From contig NC_065921.1 of NCBI RefSeq assembly GCF_024586455.1, forward strand, positions 1,922,001 through 1,986,000: 64,000 nt of DNA. Reading direction: 5' to 3'. The notes under the pieces are model-generated. The model ran no database searches. It saw nothing but the letters and a program-made list of their open reading frames with translations, and had not been told where the DNA came from. This document shows, in pieces, positions 50,002-60,097 of the stretch. The stretch is from Bactrocera neohumeralis (taxonomy: Eukaryota; Arthropoda; Insecta; Diptera; Tephritidae). The position numbers were made by a program, and so were the translations under genes. Within the stretch, counting starts at the first letter, position 1. Each line of letters opens with the position of its first letter.

Positions 50002-53000
50002 TAAAATGTTCCGTTGCAGCTTAGCTTATCCTTTCCTTAATTTGTTTTTTTTGTTGGTATTTTATCGGTGCAGCGAATGACAACCAATTTAATTTTTGAA
50101 TTTCGTCCATCAGATGGTGTAGGTTTATGGATTTCATGTTGAAATTATGGAAATTTCATTAGCCAAAAATCATTTTTAATCGCAAAAATTTTGTTTTTTG
50201 CAGTTGTTTTCTTTCACTAAAATGTCAACTACGAAAATAAATATACTTGTGAAGAAAAATGTTTATCAGACACCGATGTTAATACGAGCTCCTATTGCCA
50301 TGAACACGAGCTGGCTTCACAGGTCTAGTGCACCTGCACAGCAGCACTATTTGCAACCGAACTTTGTAAATAAGTGACAAGTAAACCCAAAAACACTTCT
50401 GCTTTTGCTGAAAGAAGGCAGAGTTCGAACGCTGAAGGGAGATGAAGCCACCCGAGTGAAAGTGGGCACGTGTGCACATTTTAAATAGAAGACTAACATA
50501 ATGCTATTCCTGCACCTGAACCAGCGGCCAATGGCACAGTCTGTGTGTGTGTGTGCTCAAGTCGTAAAATCCATGGAATTTGTGTAGCCGAAATAAACTT
50601 TCTGTCGAAAAGTATTTGTTGGGAATTTCTGTTTTACACAAAACAAATACATTTTTATGCTACTGAGTACCGTGTATACACATACTATAGTATAATATAT
50701 GTTTATTTTGTTTGTGCAACGCCCCCTTTCACGCCTATTCATATAGTTTTTGACCGTGGTTGAGCAACGGTAAACAGTACAACTCCAGTTCGGAGAGCAT
50801 TTTTATGGCATTTTGAGCTGTTATTTCTGTTTTGGGCATTTTTCAGAGTAATCGAGTGCATGACGCATTACATTCGTCTGTGGAGCGAAGCTGGTAGTGA
50901 AGTGGCATGTGAATGCACTCGAGCGTTAGTTTACAAAATAACTAATGGACCAAACTGCACATCAGCATTGTGAAGTTGAATTAACGTTTCAAAATCTTCC
51001 TTTTTACACAGTTTTTACCGAAACATGCGAGGATGGATTAGAATATTTCATTTCGGCAATATTTCAATTTTTAGCAGAGCTCAAATAGACACAAAACTGT
51101 CTGACTGTCTACAAAAAGAACGCAATGGCAGCCCAATTGCTTTATGCTGACATTTTTGCAAAACGATAATATTAAACTCTCCCTTTTTCGAAATCTGCAG
51201 ATTGCTTCGCTTTAGCAGACGCGCTTGGGGCAACTAAAAAATAAGGAGGTTTGCATTTGAAGCAAACGCATTCCGCTCACTACTTACTAAACCTATACAG
51301 ACGAGCGGTATAATTGGCCATATTTCATTCAATTTTATTACACCTGACCTCGCAATTGTTGAATACTCCGGTCAAGAGCAAGGAAAATCCCACAAAAGCG
51401 GCTATTGAACTCCAGCTGAAAATCATATCAATTTCAAACAATCAAACGTGAGCAATCAAATAGTCTGTATATGTATGTGTGTGTATGCCGCCAAATTGCT
51501 CCGAAACCAATCAGCAGCAACAAGGGTCGCTCTAATCCCGACCACACAACAAGAAGATCCGTACCAAAGTGTGTGGAGAGAGGTGCATATAACGGTATCT
51601 TATTTGAGCATTAAATGAGCAAACGTTATTTGAAATGTTATTGGTAACAATAAATAATATTTTATTGCAAAACGATTTTCAATTCTGCTCTTCGACGCTT
51701 GGCTTGGGGGGTAGGGTGCGTAGGTAAAGGTCAGGCTTTATGAGTCTTAAAATAAATTAAAATTAAACGTATGTGTATGTGCGAGTTTTGATACAGCCTA
51801 TTTGAGGTGCAGTAGTGTGCTAGTCCGACACTATCGAGGAAGTTTTTAAGTAAAAAATAATAATAAATTATAAAAACTAGATCTAAAGTATTTTGGTGAG
51901 TAATATGGTAAATTGTGTCAATAATCTAATATATAATCTATAATTTCCTTGATCTCGTCATGACCTGCCTTTTCACCTTTGAAAATACAACCCTGCTTTA
52001 CAAATGTCAAAGACCTCATCTATCATAATGAACCGTGACTTGGGAGAGCAAGTGTAAGCTCCGGTTATTTTGCGCCTATCAGCCCCTTCTGATCTCATGA
52101 CATTTACTCCCTCGCAATTTTGCTATAATAAAAGGGTATTCTTTCTAATATACCCAGAACTTTATTTGCTTTTTCAATCTGCGATATTTGCCATTGTAGG
52201 GTATAAATGCCCACACTGACTAAAAAAAAATTTCATTGCATACTTTTAGGTGTAAAAAGTGGCATGCGAGCACATTCTCATGAATTGCACATTCTAACCA
52301 CATTGGCGGCCGCTGCGATAGGCCGCATGTGCTTGCGAGCCACCGTAAAACCGCCACAAAGGCATGAGACAAGCGCCATCACTTTTAGCTTTGAGCTGCT
52401 CGTGAAAACGGCAGCCGAAAGCAACTCCAAACAGTGTTTAGTTAGATTTCCACACACATCCGCACATACACTTGCCATCCGCCACTCTCTCTCACACAGC
52501 TGCTACACACAGCCGCTACAAAGCTCACGCGGCTGTAAAGCTCGCTCCACACTTCCTTTGTGCCGAACCGCACGTCGCGCTGCGCAAATGAAGTAATTGA
52601 AACGAAATATTTACATAAATCCGTGTGTTAAATGCGGCGAAAATGTGGAAATGCGCATTTATTTCAACAACTTTCTCCAGCGCCGAGCTTGGGAACAAAA
52701 ATATGCGCTTATGTTTCTGTAATTCGCCATGTCTACGTGCCGCATTCACTTTGATAATGGCTATAACTCAACCGGCTCTCGGAATGTGTACTTCCATTTT
52801 GGTTCTCTGAAATCTGCTGTGTTTTGCTTGTAATTTGGTATGCCGCTCCAACAATTACTCGCTTTAACTAACCCGACAACAACATGGCACCTGAATTCCT
52901 TAATTAGCGACCTGGAATATATATCTGTATTAAGTGCTCTCACATAGGCGTTGGCGTCGGCATGGCGCATTTTATGGCATTCAACTGGCCGGAATTCTTT

Positions 53001-53430
53001 TCTTAAATTGTTTTTAAGTCTGGTTCGAAAGTGGGGCCGCATTCTGTACTTGAGATTTATCCAATTCTCTTCATCTTCTTCTTTGTTCGAATTTTTTTAA
53101 GGCGTTTGCTAAGTGTGGATCTCTACACTCTGAGTTTTCATCAGTGGTAACCAAATTTGGTAGCGAAAATAAATAAAAGCGCTCTCTTGCTCACTTTATG
53201 ACAAATTCCTTCCATCTGAATCCTAAGCAATTTATGCCCAAATTACAAACAACGATATTTGGAAAACGTAAATTGATAAAGCGGGCTATCTCAAAATAAT
53301 CTTTCATGAACGAAAATAACGATTGGATGAGCCTGCCTTGTTCTTGTAAAGAAAAATACCTTCTTGTTTTACGAGAAACGCTTTTCTGAGCTCGACAATG
53401 GCAACCACTTTGAAACGAATACTTGATTGA
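50002..53430. other. Intergenic, nothing recognised
   Basis: AT-rich with short CA/TG runs. The 129-codon plus-strand frame at 52207 is low complexity and lacks any domain. Confidence 0.45.
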
Positions 53431-54320
53431 TCTTCTTCTTCTTTAATGGCGTAGGTCCTTCTCCACCTTATCTCTCCAAAGGAGTGGAGGTCTCTCTCTT
53501 CATCTATTTTCCCCGACGGGTACTGCGTCTGAAAGTATTTTCAGAGCCAAAGTGTTTTCATCCATATGTGGATGACCTAGCCAGCGTGACCACTGTCTCT
53601 TAATATGCTTAACTATGTCAATGTCGTCGCATAAGTCGTGCAGCTCATCGTTCCTTCAAATGGGATATATTTATCTCGAAAACTCGAAACGTCGGTTCAT
53701 CAGATGTTATCATCGCCCATGCCTCTGCACTATATAAGTAGCAGGACGGGGATGATGAGTGACTTGTAGAGTTTGGTCTTTGTTCTTCGAGAGAGAACTT
53801 TACTTTTCAATTGCCTACTCATTCCAAAGTAGCACCTGTTAGCAAGAGTTATTCTGCGTTGGATTTTGAGGCTGACATTGTTGTTGGTGTTAATGCTGGT
53901 TCCAAGATAGGCGAAACTATCTACGACTTCGAAGTCATGACAGTCAACAACTCCCATGTGACATGGGAGCCAAGTCGCGAATGCAACGACAGTTTGTTTG
54001 ATGCCAGGATATATTTCGTCTTGCCCACGTTCACTGCCGGACCCATTTCCTTCGCTTCCTTATCCAGTCTGGAGAAAATAGAGCTAAGGTCGCGGTTCTG
54101 GAGGTCAATGTAATCAATATCATCGGCGTATGCCAGCAGTTATACAGTTTTGTAAAAGATTATGCCTTCTCAATTCGGCTCTGCTGCTCGAGTTATTTTC
54201 TCGTCTGGTCCTGGGAGAGGTCCTTTCCGATTCCGACGGAGCTTTTGGTATTGCTCAACCTCAGTTTACACAGCCTTATTATTATATTTGCGGAGATACC
54301 AAATTCAGACATAGCGGATA
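53431..54320 (-). mobile_element. RT-LINE family L1 fragment, copy D, with 3' end and (GAA)n tail
   Basis: The plus strand opens TCTTCTTCTTCTTTAATGGC, the reverse of the family's 3' tail. The minus strand carries the C-terminal basic tail, SKVLSRRTKTKLYKSLIIPV, FEVVDSFAYLGTSINTNNNV, LANRCYFGMSRQL, a degraded active-site region near 54110-54130, then a jump to GIGKDLSQ and the FGIS...IRLCKLRLSNTKSSV block. The RT fingers beyond that are absent. It lies about 500 bases past the thin-like stop codon, in the same orientation as that gene. Confidence 0.85.
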
Positions 54321-54543
54321 CCGATGGATAATTTGTGGAAAAAACAAATCTTTTCAGCAAGGTTCTTGCAACTAAAATTTCCCATAGCATACCAACAGGC
54401 ACTGAAATAAAACACTTTAATTTGCCATAATCAAAACAAATTCCCAAATTTATTACAATTTTCCAGAAACTACAAACTGCTAAGCCAAATCGTTAATATT
54501 TAGGTATATGCGGGTTGTTTGCGGTTGTTAGCATTTAGCAAAA

Positions 54544-54549
54544 TTTATT
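54544..54549 (-). terminator. Candidate poly(A) signal for the thin-like gene
   Basis: AATAAA is read on the minus strand about 290 bases after the stop codon, in AT-rich sequence. Use is not proven. Confidence 0.35.
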
Positions 54550-54840
54550 TTTACAAAGCAAAAACTACATTATCCTCTTGTGAAAATTTTAATTCAGGCA
54601 CTTACAAAAGAGTAACGAAAACAAATCCGTACTAAAAGAAAACATTAATATTTATATATATGTATGTATGTATATGATGTAAATATGCAGTGGTAAACAG
54701 AGAGAAACCAACACGCCTATCATTTGTCGTTCTGATCTGTTCTTGAAAGTACTGCCAGTGGCTTCCCTGCTCGTTTACAAACATATTTTGTAATTTTTGA
54801 TTTTTCATAATTTTTTCTATTTCTTTTTGCTGGTCGCGGT

Positions 54841-55054
54841 TTAGAAGACTTGCACGCGGTGGTTCTCGCGATCGCATACCAAAATGTTTCCATTCGACAT
54901 AATGCCAACACCCTCGAGTCCTTTGAATTCCGAACGACCAGAACCCCAGGAGCCGAAGGCCTTCAAGAAAGTGCCGTCGGGACTGTAAATTTGTATGCGA
55001 TTATTGCCTGCGTCGGCGATTACAATGTAGCCCTGATCATCCACAGCGATGCCA
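54841..55054 (-). CDS. tn: thin-like protein terminal exon (NHL repeats 5-6, stop)
   Basis: The acceptor is CTCTTTGCAG. One base completes an arginine, then GIAVDDQGYIVIADAGNNRI and the last blade with GLEGVGIMSNGNILVCDREN and HRVQVF, followed by TAA. Ending directly after the last beta strand is typical of NHL proteins, where the final strand closes the propeller. Confidence 0.93.
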
Positions 55055-58000
55055 CTGCAAAGAGATTTGAAAGCGAATTTCAGTATTAAAAATATTTACA
55101 GTTATTTTCGTAAAAGAGAATAAAAGAAACTGAGCGCACCGTGGGAACTTCAGCTGCCCGTCGTCGGAGCCCTCGGAACCGATTGTCTTCAAGACTTTTC
55201 CGTTGACATCGAAGATCTGAAGGAGTAGTAATTAAAATATAAAAAAAAAACGAAAAATATAAAAACTATAATGCTTTTTCTGCTACATACTAGCGACGAT
55301 TTAATTTACCTGAATTCGGTGATTATTGGAATCGGATACAATAACACGATTCGTATTTGAAACCGCAATGTAATGTGGGTGTTCGAGCTCGCCTTCCAAC
55401 GGACCGAGTTGGCCGAATTTGCCAACAAAAGTACCATCCGACTGAAATACCTGCAAAAAGAAGAAGATTCATGAAGCAAGTGATTTAATATGATTATTGC
55501 GTATACGCCCCGGCACACCAGTGCAAGGCAGGGAATCAAAGCACAGGCGCTGAAAAGCACATTTCCAAGAAATGGAAAAGTGTGTTTGTAAATATTCAAA
55601 ATACAAACACATACATACTTAGCTACCCAATGCATGTCCTAATATGTATGTATGTACATATGTGTATGTATGTATGTAGTCTAGTACGATTTTTTCAATG
55701 ATATGGAAAATGCAAATAACATACTTTATTATATCACATGTGTTGTTGTAGCAGCTGCTCTTGCCACAGCAGCAGACAGTGCTTGCAAATGCTTCATTCA
55801 ACTCTGTTCGATTGCCCATTGAAAGGATTGATTGGCAGCATTCGAAACGGCATAAAAAAGATTACCAAACCTAAGACTGGCCAACAACGCCGAACTCACG
55901 GCTGAGCGGCCGAATATGCCACAGACAGCAGAGCCGTGCAACAAGAAGACTGCCGTGGTGATTAATGGCAAATATTTAACAATTCACGACGTAGTTGTTG
56001 TTGGAAAACTTAAGAAGGTAACTGTTATTCTCAAATCTATTTAAATTAATTTTAAATCAAAAATGTCTATAATTCTTTGCATGTGTCTTTGGTTTGCATT
56101 TGGCTACAACAACTACAATGTATGTACATTTAGTTTGTATTCAATGAGAATCACATTGAAATATATACACTGGCGCGCATTAACTATAATTTCATTTCAT
56201 TGGGTTCATCAAATATATTTCTATTTACTCACTTGCACACGGTGGTTCTCTTTGTCGCACACATAAATGAAGCCCAACGAATCGGTGGCTATGCCCCAAG
56301 GATAATTGAATTTGCCATCGGTGATGCCCTGTGAGCCGAAGGCCCGCAAGAAACGTCCTTGCGGATCGAGTACTTGTATGCGATGGTTATATCTGCAAAA
56401 AAGAAGGTTAAAATGTTAGACATTTTCAAATAGTTTTTAAGCAAATATTGACTTAAGCTACTAGATGATATACATATACATGTATTATGCAAGTAGCCTT
56501 TCTTCCTAGTGTAGTATTCTTCTAAAATTTGCTACTCGAACGAAGACCAAATGAATCCGACTACTTTTGAGCTTCTCCAGTCAGCATAGCCACAAATACA
56601 ACCCATCCTTCGTCTTTCTAAGCATTTGTTCATCGATTTTGTCATCTATCAAAATGAAGTATATCAAAAGAGAGATCGTGGTATAACATTTACTTGTCTC
56701 AAGTCTAGCAACTCATGTTTTTCAAGACAGATGCTCTGAGCAATTGCTTCGCTTCCCTTCTCCTTTGTAACAAAAGCTCAACGAGGGTTAGGTACCATTT
56801 TTGTCACCTATCTTTCTTGTGAGGTCCCCAATAGAGTTTTTATAGATTTGCAAATTTCATAACCAAAATTTTCATAGTCGGATAAGCGAAAGTCACTGAG
56901 TCTGTTAGCTCCTATTTGTTTCCCCCTATTTTTCCAATGAAACAAGTCTCACCGAAATCCGGAGTTTCAGTCATACTGTGGACCTTTGTTATGACTTCAA
57001 TACATAATACTGATTCAGTCGCTTTTAATCGGCTCAACTACTTGATTTCCGCCGACTGGAGGGTCAAGTAACAAATTCAATTACGCTCCTCTTGTCATTG
57101 AATACATTAGCAGCGAGACTGACTTTTCATTGTGCGAAAAACAATAGCTATGAACTGATTGCGCCTCCGCAAGCGAACGCAAATGAATTGTCGAAAGCGA
57201 AGTAGAAAGTTTTCCTCATTTCCGGCGTAAGCGTTTGTTGAATCGAAATTAATTTTGTCATTATTATGATGGATTAAAAGGCAAAAGACGGGATGTTTGC
57301 TGCTCCAGCTAGCCATCCGGCCGCCAACTGCGACCCCACAACTTCCATTGGTTTTTGCTTTATTAATGCGACCATTATCTGCTTAAAATTTGCCTGCGAA
57401 AAGACATATGCACACACACAAACTAGAGCAGATGGATCGGAAGGCGCCTTTACATATGTGGGTGTATGCGTGAGTGCGCAGTTGTGCAGCTGTAACCACG
57501 TACTCCATTTGCCATTTGTCTCAGTTAATTAAAAAGTTCGTTTGAAGGAGCACACACTCGCGAGCTGACCCGTTTTTGTGATGCAAAAAGTCCACTTTCC
57601 ACCGTTAAACTCACCTGTCTGCTATAATGTATTGTCCAATGCGATTGATCGCCACACCGGCCAAGCAGTCGAACTCGCCTTCGCGACAACCGAAATCTCC
57701 GAATGATTTCACGAAAATACCGTTCGAATCGAACACTTGTATGCGATGATTGGACGAGTCGGCGACTACAAAGCTATTGTCTGGGCCAACTGCTACGCCG
57801 CGCGGCCATGTAAAGGATCCGGGCTCGCTCCCCCGTCCCCCCAATTGGAACAGCTGCTGCCGTTTACGCAAGTACAAATCCCTAAGGGAAGTACCTGCCA
57901 CTCCGGTTATACCGGCTGCTGCTGCTGCTACCGTAGGGGAGGTAGGGGAGCCTAGCCCGTTTTTTGACCCGTCATCATCGGATGAGCCCAGCTCGTTGGC

Positions 58001-60097
58001 CTGCCGCAACGGCAGCCCCAAACTTAAGCGACGCGACACGTCGCTGGCGTGACTACGGCTGGCACTGCTGCCGCTGCTGCTGTTGCCGCCAACGCCAGCG
58101 CCATGGCTATGCGAAGACGATGGCGCTGCTGAGGCGCCACTACTGCTACTAGACGGTGTGTCCTTGGCGCTCTTATTGCCATACTTGTTCTTTAAGTAGC
58201 GCGCCCAGGAGCTCAACGCCTCGCCGTCTTTGCTGTCCGCTGCGGCGGACGTGCTGGAGCCGGCGGCAGTTACGATAGCGCTGCGCGCCGACGCGGTGCT
58301 ACGGTCGGCGATTGGTGAGTTGTCGCGCGATTTCAATGCGTGCGAGGATCGGCTGCGTGCCAAATCGGTTCCGCCATAGCCTGAGTACCTGTGGTGTAGA
58401 GAGGAAACAAAGCATGAGTTTATGCAAAATAAAATAGATACACTAGAAAATTAATGAAGAGGCAATTGGATTTGATTTCCCTACGATTTACTAATGAAAC
58501 TGGCGTATTATCGGTTTTGCTCTAATGCATTTATATCTTTGGTCATATCATAGAGTTGGAGCTCTTGGAAATAACCGAATTCGTTGCTTGTGCTTCTTCC
58601 GTTAGAATTGTCAATCACTCGATCGTTGAGAGATCTTGAAATTTACAGTTTCATTTTCTTTAAAATTACACGATCGTTAGAGTTTGGGCCAAAGAGAGGC
58701 GTTACTTTTCTAAGTTCAAATAAATGTATGAGATAGCTATGAAAAGTGTGAACTCCATCATTGAGTTATAGTGAAACCACAGTGTTTTTAGAAGCTAACG
58801 GAGCGCTTGGTTTATGGACCAATTGGATTAGTTGTCGATTACATCGTGAATGTGTGATGACCGAATGTGGTTTAGCTGAGCTCTCTTTGCATATTTTTAT
58901 TTCTGAGTAGAACTAACTCTGGACTCTCAAACCTCCTCTGCTTTTGCAGGAAGAGCAATCAATTTTACGAACGGATTTTTTGCTTCTTGGTCAACACTTG
59001 CTTCTGGAACGCGCAGTTATTTATCAAAGCAGGAATCGGTGATTTCACAATCGATAAATATTTCAACTATTTAAATTCAATTCAGTGCTAATGTTTTTTG
59101 CTTTCCATTCTAGAAGGAAGCTTACTAATCCTCCGATTCGTTAGGAACTTAAAATTTTTTTATGATTTCGGGTTCTTTATTTCATTTGGCCGAAGTATAA
59201 GCTTGATCTCCTAACTCGTTCATTGTAGTGACCAGGTTAAGTAAAGTAAACGAGAAGAATACTGTGCTCTAAATCCAATTGCAGCACAATGTTAGAGAGA
59301 GAACACATTAAATTTGAATTAGTGTCGAATTAACAAAACAGCTAGTTTTCTTGCTTTAGTTTGATTTGTCAACGAAAACAACAAAAAACAAAAACATATG
59401 ATAGAGAGGGAAGTAGTGAGCGATGAGCACTGAACTAAAAAGTATGAGCAATATGTATGTATGTAACAGTACAGTGGATGAGAAACAAATAAAATTAATA
59501 ATTAAGAGAGAAAGAGTGAGCGAACGCGCAACAAATACACTAAAGAAAGCACTGAGCACCTCATATTAAATATTTACAAATGCACTTGAATGCACTTTTT
59601 CATTTCTTAATTGCTCAATTCGCACTGTAAAGCCTCAGTCAAATTCATTGTGCAGATTTGCGGAAAAATGAGCTCTTGAGAATCGTCAAATAATAATGGA
59701 TATATACAATGTATATAAATGTATATAAATGTACGTTTATATATGGGAATATAGGTTGTTGATTTTGGATATTTCGTTTAATGTATTTTATTTGCATCAA
59801 TTTTATTTTATGTCGCACCTTGAGGCCAAGTAAGCAGATGGCGATGCCGTTGTTGGCGATACCGGCTCATCCAGATCGTCGTCTTCGTTGCCGAGCGCGT
59901 GCGAGGAGCGACTGCGCGCCAAGCGGCTGCGCCGCTCTTTCATCGCCAGATAGCGCGAGCGTCCGGTGCCATAGCGTGAGTCCGAATCGTCACCAGTGCC
60001 GTTGGCATCCTCATCGAAGGAAGCGGTGGGCGTGGAGAGCGATGGTTGTGATACAATAGCGCTGCTCTTGCTTTTGTTTAGAAAGCGGCTTGTGTAG
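54841..60097 (-). CDS. tn: TRIM-NHL protein, thin/TRIM32-like, 5'-partial, six exons
   Basis: In coding order the exons are 60097-59819, 58388-57615, 56392-56233, 55450-55310, 55216-55140 and 55054-54841, all with GT..AG junctions and matching phases. They give about 547 residues. The first two exons encode a low-complexity Ser-, Ala- and Arg-rich region. The rest forms six NHL repeats, seen as GSFTWPRGVAV, GEFDCLAGVAI, GKFNYPWGIAT, GELEHPHYIAV, GQLKFPRGIAV and SEFKGLEGVGI, each followed by a D..NHR(I/V)Q(V/I)-type strand. That is one complete six-bladed propeller ending at the stop. In Drosophila, thin is a TRIM32-type muscle protein (established knowledge). The wording fits thin rather than brat, mei-P26 or wech as I recall them. 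The RING, B-box and coiled-coil exons are not in view. Confidence 0.88.
55140..55216 (-). CDS. tn: thin-like protein exon (NHL repeats 4-5), 77 bases
   Basis: The exon encodes IFDVNGKVLKTIGSEGSDDG and QLKFPR, ending with two bases of an arginine codon. It is too short to appear as a long ORF but is required by frame and by NHL spacing. The acceptor is CTCCTTCAG; the donor is CCCACG before GTGCGC, a weaker match than its neighbours. Confidence 0.88.
55310..55450 (-). CDS. tn: thin-like protein exon (NHL repeats 3-4)
   Basis: This exon encodes VFQSDGTFVGKFGQLGPLEG through HPHYIAVSNTNRVIVSDSNN and HRIQ. It is 47 codons, phase 0 at both ends. The acceptor is CTTTTTGCAG and the donor CAG before GTAAAT. 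Confidence 0.92.
55916..56017 (+). CDS. Orphan exon-like ORF resembling an aromatic amino-acid lyase N-terminus
   Basis: An ATG opens 34 codons that run MPQTAEPCNKK, AVVINGKYLTIHDVVVVGK and LKK up to AAG before GTAACT; without splicing the frame stops at 56042-56044. The block INGKYLTIHDVVVV resembles the opening of histidine and phenylalanine ammonia-lyases (roughly L-G-x-x-LT-x-x-DVV-x-VA), as recalled. It lies on the opposite strand inside an intron of the thin-like gene. I see no following exon with the catalytic Ala-Ser-Gly region in the window. It may be a first exon, a gene fragment or chance. Similarity over some 16 residues is weak evidence. Confidence 0.25.
56233..56392 (-). CDS. 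tn: thin-like protein exon (NHL repeats 2-3)
   Basis: The acceptor is TTTTTTGCAG. One base completes the arginine, then YNHRIQVLDPQGRFLRAFGS and GKFNYPWGIATDSLGF continue to CDKENHRVQ. The donor is CAA before GTGAGT. It is 160 bases and in phase with both neighbours. Confidence 0.92.
56891..56923 (+). repeat. 33-bp dispersed repeat, unit 2
   Basis: AGTCACTGAGTCTGTTAGCT plus the next 13 bases match 38860-38892 with five differences. It lies in an intron of the thin-like gene. Confidence 0.4.
57615..58388 (-). CDS. tn: thin-like protein exon (Ser/Ala-rich region and NHL repeats 1-2)
   Basis: The acceptor is ACACCACAG and the donor ACAG before GTGAGT, 774 bases. The first two thirds are Ser-, Ala- and Gly-rich with a second LARSRSSHAL motif and a poly-Ala stretch. 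The propeller starts near QLFQLGGRGSEPGSFTWPRG, with SNHRIQVFDSNGIFVKSFGD and DCLAGVAINRIGQYIIADR following. The last arginine codon is split. Confidence 0.9.
58389..59818. other. Intron of the thin-like gene
   Basis: AT-rich with GAGAGA patches (59400-59520). No exon or transposon recognised. Confidence 0.6.
59819..60097 (-). CDS. tn: thin-like protein, first visible exon (Ser/Arg/Asp-rich linker)
   Basis: The exon runs from a TTTTCCAG acceptor to TCAAG before GTGCGA, 279 bases. It encodes YTSRFLNKSKSSAIVSQPSL, an acidic stretch with SDSRYGTGRSRYLAMKERR, and LARSRSSHALGNEDDD. It starts with the last base of a split codon, so a further upstream exon must exist. The frame joins the next exon exactly through an arginine codon. 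Confidence 0.8.
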
